Assembly: GCF_000308055.1 (NCBI RefSeq) | Contig: NZ_CAGY01000001.1 | Span: 682,001 to 746,000 of the forward strand | Direction: 5' to 3' | Source of the DNA: Actinomyces sp. ph3 | GTDB taxonomy: Bacteria > Actinomycetota > Actinomycetes > Actinomycetales > Actinomycetaceae | Length of the DNA: 64,000 nucleotides | Shown: piece after piece, positions 47,884 through 58,511 of the stretch | Layout: each line of letters starts with the position of its first letter | How positions within the stretch are numbered: the first letter of the stretch is position 1 | The notes under the pieces: model-generated | What the model saw: only the letters and a program-made list of their open reading frames with translations | Database searches by the model: none | Told to the model about the DNA's origin: nothing | Program-made: the position numbers and the translations under genes

Positions 47884-48302
47884 CAGTTGTCACCACCCTC
47901 GCGGACCACGAAACGGGTCTTCATCGGAAGCTTGTGCTGGGCGCGGCGCATTGCCTCGCGAGCAAGGCTCTCGGGCACACCGGCCAGCTCGAACATGATG
48001 CGTCCCGGCTTAACGGGAGCAACCCACCACTCGACTGCACCCTTACCAGAACCCATACGGGTTTCGGCGGGCTTCTTGGTCAGCGGGCGGTCCGGGAAGA
48101 TGTTGATCCACACCTTGCCACCACGCTTAACGTGACGGGTCATTGCGATACGAGCAGCTTCGATCTGACGGTTGGTGACGTAGGCACCCTCGAGTGCCTG
48201 AATCCCGTAATCGCCAAATGCGAGCTCCGTGCCGCCGGTAGCAAAACCGGTGCGGTGCGGGCGGTGCTGCTTGCGCCACTTAGTACGACGGGGAATGAGC
48301 AT
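47883..48302 (-). CDS. rplP: Ribosomal protein L16
   Basis: 139 residues, canonical: [19 protein letters not shown] and the conserved [20 protein letters not shown] region (here [14 protein letters not shown]). Helps shape the A-site tRNA pocket. Five bases after rpsC. Confidence 0.98.
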   Translation of the reverse strand: MLIPRRTKWRKQHRPHRTGFATGGTELAFGDYGIQALEGAYVTNRQIEAARIAMTRHVKRGGKVWINIFPDRPLTKKPAETRMGSGKGAVEWWVAPVKPGRIMFELAGVPESLAREAMRRAQHKLPMKTRFVVREGGDN

Positions 48303-48307
48303 TGGGC

Positions 48308-49117
48308 TCAGGCCTCCGTTCCGGTCTCGGTAGCGGCAGGTGCTTCAGCCGGAGCTGCCTGCTGCTGAGTGTTCTCGTGCTGCTGCTGGCCACGCTGTCC
48401 GCGACGGGGGTTGCGACGATCGCCGCGTCCACGTCCACCACGGTTGGCCTGCTCAGCCTGCTGGCGGGCAAACTCACGCTCGGTGATATCGCCCTTGTAG
48501 ATCCACACCTTGACGCCAATGCGACCAAAGGTCGTACGGGCCTCGTGGAATCCAAAGTCGATGTTTGCACGCAGGGTCTGCAGCGGGACACGGCCTTCGC
48601 GGTAGAACTCGCTACGGCTCATTTCAGCGCCACCCAGACGGCCGGAGACCTGGACACGGATGCCCTTGGCTCCCGCACGCTGTGCGGACTGAATGCCCTT
48701 ACGCATTGCGCGACGGAAAGAGACACGAGCAGCGAGCTGCTCAGCAATTCCCTGTGCGACCAGCTGTGCATCCAGATCGGGGTTCTTGACCTCGAGGATG
48801 TTCAGCTGAACCTGCTTGCCGGTGAGCTTTTCCAGGTTCTGACGAAGACGATCTGCTTCTGCTCCGCGGCGACCAATAACGATACCGGGGCGAGCGGTGT
48901 GCAGATCAACGCGAACGCGGTCACGCGTACGCTCGATATCGACCTTTGCAATACCTGCGCGCTCAAGGTTCTCAGTCAGGTTCTTGCGAATTGCGACGTC
49001 TTCTGCAACGTAGTCAGCGTAGCGCTGACCTGCAGTCGTCGAATCGGAGAACCAGCGAGACCGGTGATCAGTTGTGATTCCCAGGCGGAACCCGGTGGGG
49101 TTAACCTTCTGGCCCAT
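48308..49117 (-). CDS. rpsC: Ribosomal protein S3
   Basis: 269 residues. KH domain [33 protein letters not shown] and the C-terminal domain [32 protein letters not shown] are intact; the last ~55 residues are a Gln/Arg/Ala-rich low-complexity tail. Part of the mRNA entry site. The start directly abuts the rplV stop (TAA-ATG). Confidence 0.98.
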   Translation of the reverse strand: MGQKVNPTGFRLGITTDHRSRWFSDSTTAGQRYADYVAEDVAIRKNLTENLERAGIAKVDIERTRDRVRVDLHTARPGIVIGRRGAEADRLRQNLEKLTGKQVQLNILEVKNPDLDAQLVAQGIAEQLAARVSFRRAMRKGIQSAQRAGAKGIRVQVSGRLGGAEMSRSEFYREGRVPLQTLRANIDFGFHEARTTFGRIGVKVWIYKGDITEREFARQQAEQANRGGRGRGDRRNPRRGQRGQQQHENTQQQAAPAEAPAATETGTEA

Positions 49118-49489
49118 TTACCGGTCTCCCTTCTTCTGATCTTCCTTAGTGCCAACCACAACGGTGATGTGGCTGGTGCGCTTAAGAATGCGTCCTGCAC
49201 GGCCCTGAGCGCGGGGGCGGAAGCGCTTCATCGTGGGACCTTCATCAACGTAGGCTTCGAGGATCAAAAGATCCGCCTCATTGAAGGTCTCCTTAGCGGC
49301 TTCAGCCTTAACCTTCGCGTTAGCGACTGCGCTCAAGAGCACCTTGCGGACATCGGTGGCGACGGCCTGCGGGGCGAACCGCAGAATGTCGGCTGCCTCC
49401 AAAGCAGCCTTGCCGCGAACCTCGTTCACGACACGGCGTGCCTTCTGGGGCGTGACGCGGACAAAACGCGCCTGCGCCTTGGCTTCCAT
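49118..49489 (-). CDS. rplV: Ribosomal protein L22
   Basis: 123 residues: [25 protein letters not shown], and [23 protein letters not shown], whose hairpin lines the exit tunnel. 35 bases after rpsS. Confidence 0.98.
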   Translation of the reverse strand: MEAKAQARFVRVTPQKARRVVNEVRGKAALEAADILRFAPQAVATDVRKVLLSAVANAKVKAEAAKETFNEADLLILEAYVDEGPTMKRFRPRAQGRAGRILKRTSHITVVVGTKEDQKKGDR

Positions 49490-49524
49490 GAAATCCTGCC
49501 TTTTCTTCGTTACGCAAGGCCGGC

Positions 49525-49806
49525 TCAGCGCCGACGTCCCTTGCGATCGTCCTTGTCGTGGCTACGGAAAGTACGCGTGGGAGCGAACTCTCCGAGCTTG
49601 TGGCCCACCATCGACTCAGTGACGAAAACGGGCACGTGCTTACGACCGTCGTGCACGGCAATGGTCAGACCCAGGAAATCCGGGGTGATGACCGAACGGC
49701 GCGACCAAGTCTTGATAACGTTCTTAGAGCCGGATTCGACCGCGGCGTCAACCTTCTTCATGAGGTGATCGTCGACGAAGGGGCCCTTCTTCAAACTACG
49801 AGGCAT
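49525..49806 (-). CDS. rpsS: Ribosomal protein S19
   Basis: 93 residues, canonical: [47 protein letters not shown] and [14 protein letters not shown] 49806 behind AGGAG. In the 30S head, forming bridge B1a. Confidence 0.98.
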   Translation of the reverse strand: MPRSLKKGPFVDDHLMKKVDAAVESGSKNVIKTWSRRSVITPDFLGLTIAVHDGRKHVPVFVTESMVGHKLGEFAPTRTFRSHDKDDRKGRRR

Positions 49807-49819
49807 TCCCAGCTCCTAC

Positions 49820-50656
49820 TCAGCGATTCTTGCCGGTCTTGCGACGACGCACGATCATGCGGTCGCTGGCCTTGTTCGGACGACGGGTGCGTCCCTCGGG
49901 CTTGCCCCAAGGCGACACGGGGTGACGACCACCAGAGGTACGGCCTTCACCACCACCGTGCGGGTGGTCAACCGGGTTCATAACAACACCACGGACGTGC
50001 GGGCGCTTGCCCTTCCAGCGCATACGGCCAGCCTTGCCCCAGTTGATGTTGGACTGCTCGGCGTTGCCGACCTCACCAATGGTGGCGCGGCAGGTGATTT
50101 CGACATTGCGAATTTCACCGGAGGGCATACGCAGCTGAGCGAAGCGGCCTTCCTTTGCGACGAGCTGAACCGAAGTTCCAGCAGAGCGTGCAATCTTTGC
50201 GCCGCCACCGGGGTAGAGCTCCACAGCGTGGACGACGGTACCCAGGGGGATGTTGCGCAGGGGCAGGTTGTTGCCGGGCTTGATATCGGCCGCGGGGCCG
50301 GACTCGACAAGATCGCCCTGATTGAGCTTGGCAGGTGCCAGGATGTAACGCTTCTCGCCGTCTGCGTAGTGCAGGAGGGCGATACGAGCGGTGCGGTTGG
50401 GGTCGTACTCGATGTGAGCGACCCGTGCGGGCACGCCATCCTTGTCGTGACGACGGAAGTCGATCACGCGGTAGGCGCGCTTGTGGCCGCCGCCACGGTG
50501 GCGAGCAGTCACACGGCCGTTGTTGTTACGGCCGCCAGTCTTGTGCAGCGGACGCACCAGCGACTTTTCGGGCTCGGAACGAGTGATCTCGACGAAGTCG
50601 GAGACGCTCGAACCACGACGACCCGGGGTCGTGGGCTTGTACTTGCGAATTCCCAT
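49820..50656 (-). CDS. rplB: Ribosomal protein L2
   Basis: 278 residues. The peptidyl-transferase-proximal motif [28 protein letters not shown] is intact. Core 50S protein in the S10 cluster, 13 bases before rpsS. Confidence 0.98.
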   Translation of the reverse strand: MGIRKYKPTTPGRRGSSVSDFVEITRSEPEKSLVRPLHKTGGRNNNGRVTARHRGGGHKRAYRVIDFRRHDKDGVPARVAHIEYDPNRTARIALLHYADGEKRYILAPAKLNQGDLVESGPAADIKPGNNLPLRNIPLGTVVHAVELYPGGGAKIARSAGTSVQLVAKEGRFAQLRMPSGEIRNVEITCRATIGEVGNAEQSNINWGKAGRMRWKGKRPHVRGVVMNPVDHPHGGGEGRTSGGRHPVSPWGKPEGRTRRPNKASDRMIVRRRKTGKNR

Positions 50657-50680
50657 GATTTTCCTCTAGTTCTCCGACGC

Positions 50681-50986
50681 TCAGGCCTGCTCGCCGAAGA
50701 TGTCGATGGTGCCTTCACGCAGGGTCACGATGGCGCGCTTGACATCCTTGCGCGTACCGATTCCGTTGCGAGTGCGGTAAACCTTGCCCTTGCGGTTCTG
50801 CGTAGCCACGGAGGCAACCTTCACGCCGAAGATCGCTTCGACGGCCATCTTGATCTCGGTCTTGTTCGAGCGAGGATCAACTTCGAAGGTGTACTTGCCC
50901 TGATCCATCAGGATCGAGGACTTCTCGGTGACAACCGGACGCAGAATGATGTCGCGGGGGTTCTTAGCGGCTTCGATCGAGCTCAC
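50681..50986 (-). CDS. rplW: Ribosomal protein L23
   Basis: 101 residues: [49 protein letters not shown], canonical; docking site for trigger factor and SRP. GTG start overlaps the rplD stop as GTGA, with AAGGAGG upstream. Confidence 0.98.
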   Translation of the reverse strand: MSSIEAAKNPRDIILRPVVTEKSSILMDQGKYTFEVDPRSNKTEIKMAVEAIFGVKVASVATQNRKGKVYRTRNGIGTRKDVKRAIVTLREGTIDIFGEQA

Positions 50987-51627
50987 TTCGTTTCCTCCTT
51001 GGTGCCAAGGAATGCCTCGAGGGCGCCCTGGGTGAAGATGACATCTTCGTTGTCGAGGACGTCATAGGTGTTGAGCTGATCTGCCCACAGCACGTGAACC
51101 TCGCGAGCGTTGCGGAGCGACAGAGCTGAAAGCTCATCGCCGCGCTCGAGCACGACAAGTGCCGGACGGTCAGCAACGAGTGCGCGAACCGCGGCCAGTG
51201 CCTGCTTGGTCGAGGGCTTCTCGCCTTCGAACAGAGCGGTCACGACGTGAATGCGACCATTGCGTGCACGGTCAGAAAGAGCCGAACGCAGAGCGCCGAC
51301 CTTCATCTTCTTGGGGGTGCGCTGCGAGTAATCGCGGGGCTGAGGACCGTGGACAATGCCACCGCCAGTGAAGTGAGGCGCACGGATGGAGCCCTGACGA
51401 GCGTTACCGGTGCCCTTCTGGCGGAACGGCTTCTTACCGCCACCGGAAACCATGCCGCGCGTCTTGGTTGCGTGCGTGCCCTGACGGCCTGCAGCAAGCT
51501 GAGCGACGACGACCTGGTGCATCAGCGGGATGTTGGTCTCAACGTCAAAGACCTCTGCGGGGAGGTCGACGGTGCCGGCCTTCTTACCCTTCAGGTCAAG
51601 AACATCGATGGTACGGATTTCAGACAT
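50983..51627 (-). CDS. rplD: Ribosomal protein L4
   Basis: 214 residues from ATG 51627. Tunnel loop [46 protein letters not shown] is intact. An in-frame GTG two codons earlier overlaps the rplC stop. In enterobacteria L4 also represses its own operon; whether it does so here is unknown. Confidence 0.97.
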   Translation of the reverse strand: MSEIRTIDVLDLKGKKAGTVDLPAEVFDVETNIPLMHQVVVAQLAAGRQGTHATKTRGMVSGGGKKPFRQKGTGNARQGSIRAPHFTGGGIVHGPQPRDYSQRTPKKMKVGALRSALSDRARNGRIHVVTALFEGEKPSTKQALAAVRALVADRPALVVLERGDELSALSLRNAREVHVLWADQLNTYDVLDNEDVIFTQGALEAFLGTKEETK

Positions 51628-51629
51628 GA

Positions 51630-52295
51630 TCACGCACCCTTCACAGCGGAGCGAACCAGCACGATGCCGTTCTTAGGTCCGGGAATTGCACCCGAAATCA
51701 GGAGCAGACCCTTTTCCACGTCAACGGCCTGAACGCGCAGGTTCTGGACGGTACGACGGACACCACCCATACGGCCAGCCATACGCTGACCCTTGAAGAT
51801 GCGACCGGGGGTTGCGCAAGCACCGATCGAACCGGGCTTACGGTGGTTACGGTGAGAACCGTGAGATGCGGACACGCCAGCGAAACCGTGACGCTTCATA
51901 ACACCGGCAAATCCCTTGCCCTTGGTGTTACCCGAAACATCGACGCTCTGTCCAGCTTCAAAGATTGAGGCATCCAGTTCCTGGCCGAGCTCGAAGCTAT
52001 CGGCCTCGGAGGTGCGAACCTCGGCGAGATGGCGGCGGGGTGCAACCCCAGCCTTCGCGAAGTGAGCAGCCAGGGGCTTGGTCACCTTGCGTGCATCGAT
52101 ATCGCCGAAGCCAAGCTGAATAGCGGTGTATCCGTCGGTTTCCTCAGTACGGAGCTGAGTAACAACGTTGGTGCCAACCTGCACGACAGTCAGGGGCACG
52201 AGGCGGCCGTCGGCGTCCCACACCTGGGTCATACCGAGCTTGCGGCCGAGCAGCGCCTTAACAGGCGCAGCAGCGTGCTGCTTATTCTTTGTCAT
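51630..52295 (-). CDS. rplC: Ribosomal protein L3
   Basis: 221 residues: [25 protein letters not shown], then [39 protein letters not shown], whose loop reaches the peptidyl-transferase centre. ATG 52295 behind GAGGA. Confidence 0.98.
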   Translation of the reverse strand: MTKNKQHAAAPVKALLGRKLGMTQVWDADGRLVPLTVVQVGTNVVTQLRTEETDGYTAIQLGFGDIDARKVTKPLAAHFAKAGVAPRRHLAEVRTSEADSFELGQELDASIFEAGQSVDVSGNTKGKGFAGVMKRHGFAGVSASHGSHRNHRKPGSIGACATPGRIFKGQRMAGRMGGVRRTVQNLRVQAVDVEKGLLLISGAIPGPKNGIVLVRSAVKGA

Positions 52296-52306
52296 TGCAG
52301 ATGTCC

Positions 52307-52615
52307 TCAGAGCTTGATCTCGATGTTGACGTCCGCGGGCAGATCGAGACGCATGAGCGAATCGACGGCCTTCGGAGTCGGGTCGATGATGTCGATGAGC
52401 CGCTTGTGCGTACGCATTTCAAACTGTTCGCGGCTGTCCTTGTACTTATGGGGCGACCGAATCACGACAAACACGTTCTTTTCGGTCGGCAGCGGCACCG
52501 GGCCCACGACAGTGGCACCTGCTCGCTGCACGGTGTCCACGATCTTGCGCGCGGAGCTGTCGATGACCTCGTGGTCATACGACTTGAGCCGGATGCGGAT
52601 CTTTTGTCCCGCCAT
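52307..52615 (-). CDS. rpsJ: Ribosomal protein S10
   Basis: 102 residues, canonical: [48 protein letters not shown]. Also NusE, the antitermination partner of NusB. First gene of the S10 cluster, ATG behind GAGGT, after a structured leader of about 300 bases. Confidence 0.98.
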   Translation of the reverse strand: MAGQKIRIRLKSYDHEVIDSSARKIVDTVQRAGATVVGPVPLPTEKNVFVVIRSPHKYKDSREQFEMRTHKRLIDIIDPTPKAVDSLMRLDLPADVNIEIKL

Positions 52616-53012
52616 GCCGTCTTACCTCTTCTCGTACAGATTCGGCGCCGGTACCCGTATCCGGGCGTGTCGCTCTTAGCGAGAGCGCCCGGTGCGGACC
52701 GGCGTCTTGTCCAAAGATCTTGGGCATTTTGCCCGATTAAGCAGTGATTGCACTGCCTAACCGCCCCACCTCTAGCGGGGCAACCCTTCTATTTTGGCAG
52801 AAATACGCAGGCTTCCTCAAGCTCGAGGCCAAGGAAACCCATGTGAATCCACTGACATAGAAGACGTGCGCATGCATTGCTCCAATGGAGGTACGTTGCG
52901 CACCGGATATCTACACTACACCGCACTCGGGCGTGTCGCAAAGTCAGATCGGTCACCTTCACGCGCACCACTCCCCCGCAGGCAAACAATCAATTCCCCA
53001 CACTCAGACAAG
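52616..53012 (-). promoter_or_regulatory. Leader region of the S10 cluster
   Basis: A gene-free stretch of ~400 bases between tuf and rpsJ. It contains several small hairpins on the transcribed strand: GCAGTG/CACTGC at 52741-52756, GGGC/GCCC at 52722-52734, and CGCTCT/AGAGCG at 52671-52687 with extra outer pairing. No known leader motif is recognised, but a long structured leader fits autoregulation. Confidence 0.5.
52913..52941 (-). promoter_or_regulatory. Candidate promoter of the S10 cluster
   Basis: On the minus strand TTGCGA (52936-52941), 17-bp spacer, TAGTGT (52913-52918). It lies between the tuf terminator and rpsJ, where a promoter is needed. By-eye match only. Confidence 0.45.
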
Positions 53013-53049
53013 AAAAGAGCAGGTCCGTTCAAAAGAACGGACCTGCTCT
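53013..53049 (-). terminator. Terminator of tuf
   Basis: 15-bp perfect stem (53016-53030, complement 53035-53049), loop AAAA/TTTT, followed on the minus strand by TTTT from the A-run at 53013-53016. Confidence 0.9.
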
Positions 53050-53085
53050 ACTGAAGATTCAGCGATCGCTAGGCGATCAACAAAG

Positions 53086-54276
53086 TCACTTCAGGATCTT
53101 GGTCACACGACCGGAACCAACGGTGCGGCCACCTTCGCGGATTGCGAAGCCGAGGCCGGGCTCCATGGCGATGGGCTGGATCAGCTGAACGGTGATCTCA
53201 GTGGTGTCGCCAGGCATGACCATGTCGGTGCCCTCGGGGAGGGTGATGACGCCGGTCACGTCGGTGGTACGGAAGTAGAACTGAGGACGGTAGTTGGAGA
53301 AGAACGGGTTGTGACGTCCGCCTTCTTCCTTCTTCAGGATGTAGACCTGGCCCTCGAACTCGGTGTGAGGCGTGATGGAGCCGGGGACGGCCACAACCTG
53401 GCCACGCTCGACCTCGTCGCGCTTGGTACCACGGAGAAGCAGACCACAGTTCTCGCCTGCCCATGCTTCGTCCATCGACTTGTGGAACATTTCGATGCCG
53501 GTGACGGTGGTCTTCTGGGGCTCGCGGATACCGAGGATCTCAACTTCGGAGTTGATCGGCAGCTTGCCACGCTCGACACGACCGGTAACGACGGTGCCAC
53601 GACCGGTGATCGTGAAGACGTCTTCGATCGGCATGAGGAAGGGCTTGTCCATGTCGCGCTCGGGGGTGGGGACGTAGTCGTCCACAGCGTCCATGAGCTC
53701 TTCGACCTTGGCGGTCCACTCGGGGTCACCCTCGAGGGCCTTCAGAGCCGAAACCTGGATGACGGGAGCGTTCTCGCCGTCGAAGCCCTGCGAGGACAGG
53801 AGGTCACGAACCTCTTCCTCAACGAGCTCCAGCATTTCTTCGTCATCAACCATGTCGGCCTTGTTCAGGGCGACGAGGATGGTGGGCACGCCGACCTGAC
53901 GGGCGAGCAGAACGTGCTCGCGGGTCTGGGCCATGGGGCCGTCGGTGGCGGCGACAACGAGGATGGCGCCATCCATCTGTGCCGCACCGGTGATCATGTT
54001 CTTCACGTAGTCAGCGTGGCCGGGGGCGTCAACGTGTGCGTAGTGACGCTTCTCGGTCTGGTACTCAACGTGAGAGACGTTAATGGTAATACCGCGATCG
54101 CGCTCTTCAGGAGCGTTGTCGACCTGATCGAAGGGGGTGAACTCGTTCAGATCCGGGTACTTGTCGTGTAGAACCTTGGTGATTGCTGCAGTCAGCGTGG
54201 TCTTGCCGTGGTCAACGTGACCGATGGTACCGATGTTGACGTGCGGCTTGGTGCGCTCGAACTTGGCCTTCGCCAC
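53086..54276 (-). CDS. tuf: Elongation factor Tu
   Basis: 396 residues. GTPase motifs G1 [10 protein letters not shown]2 RGITIN, G3 [15 protein letters not shown] and G4 NKADM are intact, and domains 2-3 end in the standard [16 protein letters not shown]. It carries aminoacyl-tRNA to the ribosome. GTG 54276 with AGGAGG 6 bases upstream. Separated from fusA by 160 bases including a hairpin, so it may also have its own promoter. Confidence 0.99.
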   Translation of the reverse strand: MAKAKFERTKPHVNIGTIGHVDHGKTTLTAAITKVLHDKYPDLNEFTPFDQVDNAPEERDRGITINVSHVEYQTEKRHYAHVDAPGHADYVKNMITGAAQMDGAILVVAATDGPMAQTREHVLLARQVGVPTILVALNKADMVDDEEMLELVEEEVRDLLSSQGFDGENAPVIQVSALKALEGDPEWTAKVEELMDAVDDYVPTPERDMDKPFLMPIEDVFTITGRGTVVTGRVERGKLPINSEVEILGIREPQKTTVTGIEMFHKSMDEAWAGENCGLLLRGTKRDEVERGQVVAVPGSITPHTEFEGQVYILKKEEGGRHNPFFSNYRPQFYFRTTDVTGVITLPEGTDMVMPGDTTEITVQLIQPIAMEPGLGFAIREGGRTVGSGRVTKILK

Positions 54277-54388
54277 TTGTGTCCTCCTGGACTCGGGTAG
54301 AAATTCTCAGCCTATGGCTAGGTGTCAGCATAACACCCAATGGGGCATGAGACCTACAGGTTTATTGATTCTTGTCAGGTCGGTCACA

Positions 54389-54418
54389 GCTCAGGAACAA
54401 TTTTGGCTGTTCCTGAGC
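54389..54418 (-). terminator. Hairpin after fusA
   Basis: 11-bp stem (GCTCAGGAACA at 54389-54399, complement 54408-54418), 8-nt loop. No T-run follows on the minus strand; partial terminator or mRNA-processing element between fusA and tuf. Confidence 0.5.
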
Positions 54419-54438
54419 CGCATCCAACCCTGTGGGAC

Positions 54439-56562
54439 TCACTCGCCCCGAGACTTTCCGATGATCTCATCCGCGACGTTACGCGGGACCTCGGCGTAGC
54501 TATCGAACTGCATGGAGTACACCGCGCGGCCCTGCGTCTTAGAACGAAGATCGCCGATGTAACCAAACATTTCGGACAGCGGAACCTGTGCGCGGACCAC
54601 GCGCACACCGTGCTGCTCGTCCATAGACTGGACTGCACCACGACGAGAGTTCAGGTCGCCAATGACGTCGCCCATGTATTCTTCGGGCGTACGGACCTCG
54701 ACGGCCATGATCGGCTCGAGCAGAACCGCTGCAGCCTTCTTGGCGGCTTCGCGGAATGCCATCGAACCTGCAATCTTGAAGGCCATTTCCGAAGAGTCAA
54801 CTTCGTGGTATGCACCATCAAGCAGGGTTGCCTTGACATCAACCATCGGGTAACCGGCAAGAACACCATTCTGCATGGCGTCCTGGATACCAGCGTCAAC
54901 CGAGGGGATGTATTCGCGAGGAACGCGTCCACCGGTGACCTTGTCCTCGAAGATGTACTCTTCTTCGGAGCCAGCCGGGATGGGCTCAAGCGCGATGATG
55001 ACACGCGCGAACTGACCGGAACCACCGGTCTGCTTCTTGTGCGTGTACTCGAACTTTTCGACGTTCTTACGAATGGTTTCGCGGTAAGCAACCATGGGCT
55101 TACCAACGTTTGCCTCGACCTTGAATTCGCGACGCATACGGTCAACGATGATGTCGAGGTGAAGCTCGCCCATACCGCCGATGACGGTCTGGCCGGTTTC
55201 GGCATCAAGCTCGACGGTGAAGGTCGGGTCTTCTTCAGCCAGCTTCTGGATGGCGACGCCCATCTTCTCCTGGTCAGCCTTCGACTTGGGCTCAACGGCC
55301 ACGAAGATCACGGGCTTGGGGAAGGTCATGGATTCAAGAACAACCGGCTTGTCGATCGCGCAGAGCGTATCGCCAGTGGTGGTGTCCTTGAGGCCGATGA
55401 CGGCGTAGATGTGGCCTGCATGCGCCTCTTCGACCGGGTTTTCCTTGTTGGAGTGCATCTGGAAGATCTTGCCGATGCGCTCCTTCTTGCCCTTGGTCGA
55501 GTTGAGGACCTGCGAGCCAGCTTCCAGCTTGCCGGAGTAGACACGGATGAAGGTCAGCTTGCCGTAGAAGGGGTGAGCTGCGATCTTGAAGGCCAGCGCT
55601 GCGAAGGGTTCCTTCTCCGAGGCCTCGCGGACCTCGTTGCGCTCTTCTTCGTCGTGTCCGGGCTTGAAGCCGCGAACCGCGGGAATATCCAGCGGCGAGG
55701 GCAGGTAGTCGATCACCGCATCGAGCACGGGCTGAATACCCATGTTGCGAAGTGCGGTACCGCAGAAGACGGGGAATGCACGACCGGAGATGGTCAGCGC
55801 ACGAACGCCCTGCTTGATCTGCTCAACGGTCAGTTCGCCGTTCTCAAGGTAGGCCTCGGTCAGCTCGTCAGAGCCTTCCGCTGCAGCTTCCATGAGGGCC
55901 TCGCGGTACTCTTCTGCCTTTTCCTGAAGCTCTGCGGGGATCTCGCCACGAACGACGAGGGAGCCCAGGGTGGGCTGACCGTTCTCGTCCTCGGCGGGGT
56001 AGCGCACGGACTCCATGGTGAGCAGGTCAACGGTTCCCTCGAAGTCATTCTCTGCGCCAATGGGCAGGTGCATGACGATCGGGGTTGCGTGAAGACGATC
56101 GCGAATGGTCTGAACCGAGAAGTAGAAGTCCGCACCCATCTTGTCCATCTTGTTGATGAAGCAGATACGGGGGACGTCGTACTTGTCAGCCTGACGCCAC
56201 ACGGTCTCAGACTGGGGCTCGACACCTTCCTTACCGTCGAACACGGCAACTGCACCGTCGAGGACGCGCAGCGAGCGCTCAACCTCAACCGTGAAGTCAA
56301 CGTGACCGGGGGTGTCGATGATGTTGATTTGGTTACCGTTCCAGAAGGAGGTCACGGCTGCGGAGGTGATGGTAATACCACGCTCCTTTTCCTGCTCCAT
56401 CCAGTCGGTGGTCGAGGCGCCATCGTGCGTCTCGCCAATCTTGTAGTTGATGCCCGTGTAGAACAGAATACGTTCGGTCACGGTGGTCTTGCCGGCATCG
56501 ATGTGAGCCATGATGCCGATGTTGCGAACCTTATTGAGGTCAGTAAGCACCTCGTGTGCCAC
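54439..56562 (-). CDS. fusA: Elongation factor G
   Basis: 707 residues. G1 [20 protein letters not shown]2/Switch [12 protein letters not shown]3 [28 protein letters not shown] and G4 NKMDKMGAD are present, with domains II-V following in normal order. Drives ribosomal translocation. GTG start behind AGGA. Third gene of the str operon. Confidence 0.99.
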   Translation of the reverse strand: MAHEVLTDLNKVRNIGIMAHIDAGKTTVTERILFYTGINYKIGETHDGASTTDWMEQEKERGITITSAAVTSFWNGNQINIIDTPGHVDFTVEVERSLRVLDGAVAVFDGKEGVEPQSETVWRQADKYDVPRICFINKMDKMGADFYFSVQTIRDRLHATPIVMHLPIGAENDFEGTVDLLTMESVRYPAEDENGQPTLGSLVVRGEIPAELQEKAEEYREALMEAAAEGSDELTEAYLENGELTVEQIKQGVRALTISGRAFPVFCGTALRNMGIQPVLDAVIDYLPSPLDIPAVRGFKPGHDEEERNEVREASEKEPFAALAFKIAAHPFYGKLTFIRVYSGKLEAGSQVLNSTKGKKERIGKIFQMHSNKENPVEEAHAGHIYAVIGLKDTTTGDTLCAIDKPVVLESMTFPKPVIFVAVEPKSKADQEKMGVAIQKLAEEDPTFTVELDAETGQTVIGGMGELHLDIIVDRMRREFKVEANVGKPMVAYRETIRKNVEKFEYTHKKQTGGSGQFARVIIALEPIPAGSEEEYIFEDKVTGGRVPREYIPSVDAGIQDAMQNGVLAGYPMVDVKATLLDGAYHEVDSSEMAFKIAGSMAFREAAKKAAAVLLEPIMAVEVRTPEEYMGDVIGDLNSRRGAVQSMDEQHGVRVVRAQVPLSEMFGYIGDLRSKTQGRAVYSMQFDSYAEVPRNVADEIIGKSRGE

Positions 56563-56644
56563 TACATCAGTCCTTCGTTTGAAGTGAGGGTGTTAAAACA
56601 TCCTGCCCGCTCCGGATGGGGTCATCGCGAAGCGGGAGGGGTGA

Positions 56645-57115
56645 TCACCAGCGGTAGTGAGCGAACGCGCGGTTCGACTCAGCCATCTTGTGCATGTCTT
56701 CACGACGCTTGACAGCGGCGCCAAGACCGTTGGAGGCATCGAGAATCTCGTTGGCGAGACGCTCGGTCATAGTCTTCTCACGACGCTGGCGCGAGAAGTC
56801 CACGAGCCAACGCAGTGCGAGGGTGGTCGCACGTGCGGGGCGAACCTCAACCGGGACCTGGTAGGTCGCGCCACCAACACGGCGGGAGCGAACTTCAAGG
56901 GCCGGGCGAATGTTGTCCAGTGCGCGCTTGAGCACGGAAACGGGTTCCTGCTCGGTGCGCTCACGAACCATTTCGAGTGCGCCGTAAACAATGCGCTCTG
57001 AAACGGTCTTCTTACCGTCGAGGAGCACGCGGTTCACGAGCTGGGTCACGATTTTTGAGCCGTATACCGGGTCGTCGACCAGGGGGCGCTTGGGAGCGGG
57101 GCCTTTACGAGGCAT
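56645..57115 (-). CDS. rpsG: Ribosomal protein S7
   Basis: 156 residues: [35 protein letters not shown], and the beta-hairpin [31 protein letters not shown]. Nucleates the 30S head. ATG overlaps the rpsL stop by one base (TAATG). Confidence 0.99.
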   Translation of the reverse strand: MPRKGPAPKRPLVDDPVYGSKIVTQLVNRVLLDGKKTVSERIVYGALEMVRERTEQEPVSVLKRALDNIRPALEVRSRRVGGATYQVPVEVRPARATTLALRWLVDFSRQRREKTMTERLANEILDASNGLGAAVKRREDMHKMAESNRAFAHYRW

Positions 57116-57489
57116 TACTTCTTCTCCTTCTTTGCGCCGTAACGGGAACGGGCCTGCTGGCGACCACGGACACCCTGGGTGTCGAGAGCGCCACGGACGA
57201 TGCGGTAACGCACGCCGGGGAGGTCCTTCACACGACCGCCACGAACGAGGACGATCGAGTGTTCCTGCAGGTTGTGGCCTTCACCGGGAATGTACGCGGT
57301 GACCTCGATGCCAGACGAAAGGCGCACACGAGCGACCTTACGCAGAGCCGAGTTCGGCTTCTTAGGGGTTGTGGTGTACACACGGGTGCACACGCCGCGA
57401 CGCTGGGGCGAGCCCTTAAGCGCGGGGGTCTTCACCTTCGCACGCTTGGAGCTGCGGCCCTTGCGGACGAGCTGCTGAATGGTAGGCAC
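57115..57489 (-). CDS. rpsL: Ribosomal protein S12
   Basis: 124 residues: [56 protein letters not shown]. The residues linked to streptomycin resistance elsewhere (Lys43 in TPKKPNS, Lys88-equivalent in the loop GHNLQEHS region preceding [16 protein letters not shown]) look wild type as far as can be seen. GTG start with GGAG 5 bases upstream. Confidence 0.98.
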   Translation of the reverse strand: MPTIQQLVRKGRSSKRAKVKTPALKGSPQRRGVCTRVYTTTPKKPNSALRKVARVRLSSGIEVTAYIPGEGHNLQEHSIVLVRGGRVKDLPGVRYRIVRGALDTQGVRGRQQARSRYGAKKEKK

Positions 57490-57785
57490 TGGTTCTCCAG
57501 TTCAATTCCGTCTACGGTTTAAGGATTTCCTTAAACCCATGTCTCAGTCTTCCGCGACTGTTTAGATCCCCCAGCGCGCACAGCGATCCGCCAGGGGCCG
57601 GTGTGCCATGATAACGAGGCCTTGCCGCGTCAGAGAATGACACCCGGAGCTCCGACGGAGGGAGCCCGCGCGTTCCACATTTGGCTCACAATCACCGCGA
57701 TGAGATCACGGAGAAGAACCGCTCGGGAACTGTCCACACGAAATGTGGACATAGGAAACCCGCACAGTCACGGGTACCGCTTTCA
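57490..57785 (-). other. Leader region of rpsL
   Basis: About 300 bases without a gene. Two hairpins are visible: GGTTTAAGG/CCTTAAACC (57516-57537), just before the rpsL ribosome site, and TGTCCACA/TGTGGACA (57731-57751). They may fold in the long 5' leader of the str operon. Confidence 0.45.
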
Positions 57786-57815
57786 AGAATAGTCAGCTAT
57801 TCCCAGTCCCGTCAA
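57786..57815 (-). promoter_or_regulatory. Candidate promoter of the str operon
   Basis: On the minus strand TTGACG (57810-57815), 18-bp spacer, TATTCT (57786-57791): the best sigma-A-like match in the region, about 300 bases upstream of rpsL. Confidence 0.5.
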
Positions 57816-57860
57816 AGCCAGATTGTTCACATTGTTTGTGGGACTGACCACTTCTGTCTT

Positions 57861-57932
57861 AGCTCCCCCATTCCCGGTTTCGCTCCCCCATTCCGGGTTT
57901 GGCTCACCCATTCCTGTTTTAGCTCGCTCACC
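57861..57932. repeat. 20-bp tandem repeat, three copies and a partial
   Basis: Units at 57861-57880, 57881-57900 and 57901-57920, each close to NGCTCCCCCATTCCNGNTTT, followed by a 12-base partial copy. An inverted, related copy (GAGCTAAACCAGGAGATGG) lies at 57968-57986, so a stem could form. The array sits between the str promoter and the rpoC terminator remnant. Confidence 0.75.
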
Positions 57933-57967
57933 TGCGGCATCAGAACAGCAATAGGCCCGGAATCAGT

Positions 57968-57986
57968 GAGCTAAACCAGGAGATGG
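57968..57986. repeat. Inverted copy of the 20-bp repeat unit
   Basis: Compared with the minus-strand unit GAGCTAAAACAGGAATGG, this copy differs by one substitution and one inserted base, in opposite orientation to the tandem array 36 bases away. Confidence 0.55.
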
Positions 57987-58094
57987 CGGAGTACGGAGTG
58001 AGAAGTGCGAAGGGCAGAGCGCGAAGGGCGGAGGACGACGCACCTCGGACGACAGAAGACAGACGAAGGTCTTAGCCGCCACGCAGAAACGGTA

Positions 58095-58126
58095 AAGGCC
58101 CGGTCTGCACAAGCAGACCGGGCCTT
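58095..58126 (-). terminator. Strong terminator behind the duplicated rpoC end
   Basis: 14-bp perfect stem (58095-58108, complement 58113-58126), loop ACAA, then TTTACC on the minus strand. Located 54 bases after the stop codon of the duplicated rpoC 3' end, so it is plausibly the original rpoC terminator. Confidence 0.85.
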
Positions 58127-58179
58127 ACGACCGTCAATCACGAAGCCATTCGATTACAACCGAAACAGCTTCGACAGGA

Positions 58180-58237
58180 TTACTCCTTGAAGGTCATACC
58201 GAAATCGATTGCACCAAGGGCATCCAGGAAGTCCGCG
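58180..58237 (-). repeat. Duplicate of the rpoC 3' end (outer copy)
   Basis: 58 bases aligning without gaps to 60659-60716, the true rpoC 3' end, with three mismatches. Read in the rpoC frame it encodes the same last residues ([18 protein letters not shown], stop); all three differences are at third codon positions. Similarity stops abruptly at 58237, where the GH3 remnant begins. Confidence 0.9.
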
Positions 58238-58511
58238 ATACTTGTCCTGCGTGGGTTCAGGCAGCGACCAATCGGCCTTGAACATGCCGACCTCGGGGCG
58301 CTCAGCGCGGTAGGAGGTGTACAGGTTCGTCAGCTCATCGTTCGTGGTGAAGCCAACGTTGTGGAGGCCGTCCAGGAAGGAGCTCGTCGGATTGTTCTTC
58401 GACAGCGAGGGAGACGATGCTGGCGAGCGCCAGCACCACGCCGATGACGATCAAGGGGACCTTGATCGACTCAACCATCTTCCACACATCAGACCAGTTG
58501 ATGGAAAGCAT
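58238..58511 (-). pseudogene. Remnant of a membrane-anchored GH3 glycosidase gene
   Basis: ATG 58511 follows a GAAAGAGGA-type ribosome site and encodes MLSINWSDVWKMVESIKVPL and a membrane segment (residues about 18-37), the N-terminus style of bacterial membrane-anchored GH3 beta-glucosidases; this frame stops at 58335. A second frame on the same strand reads FLDGLHNVGFTTNDELTNLY and later PEVGMFKADWSLPEPTQDKY, which resembles an internal GH3 region. So a large internal part is deleted, the two pieces are out of frame, and the second is fused to the rpoC duplicate. GH3 assignment is from memory of the family and not searched. Confidence 0.55.

Noticed and set aside
48302-49768. 488-codon plus-strand frame opposite rpsC, rplV and rpsS
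   Set aside because: Covers three canonical ribosomal genes; shadow frame.
52885-54171. 428-codon plus-strand frame opposite tuf
   Set aside because: Antisense shadow of EF-Tu; composition only.
54340-56712. 790-codon plus-strand open frame opposite fusA
   Set aside because: Antisense shadow of the highly conserved EF-G gene caused by GC-rich codon bias; no ribosome site and no recognisable protein.
57861-57932. CRISPR array
   Set aside because: Units are 20 bases and directly adjacent with no spacers; it is a simple tandem repeat and no cas gene is present.
58187-58447. Plus-strand ORF of 86 codons over the rpoC duplicate and GH3 remnant
   Set aside because: It is the antisense of the rpoC end and of the glycosidase remnant on the minus strand.
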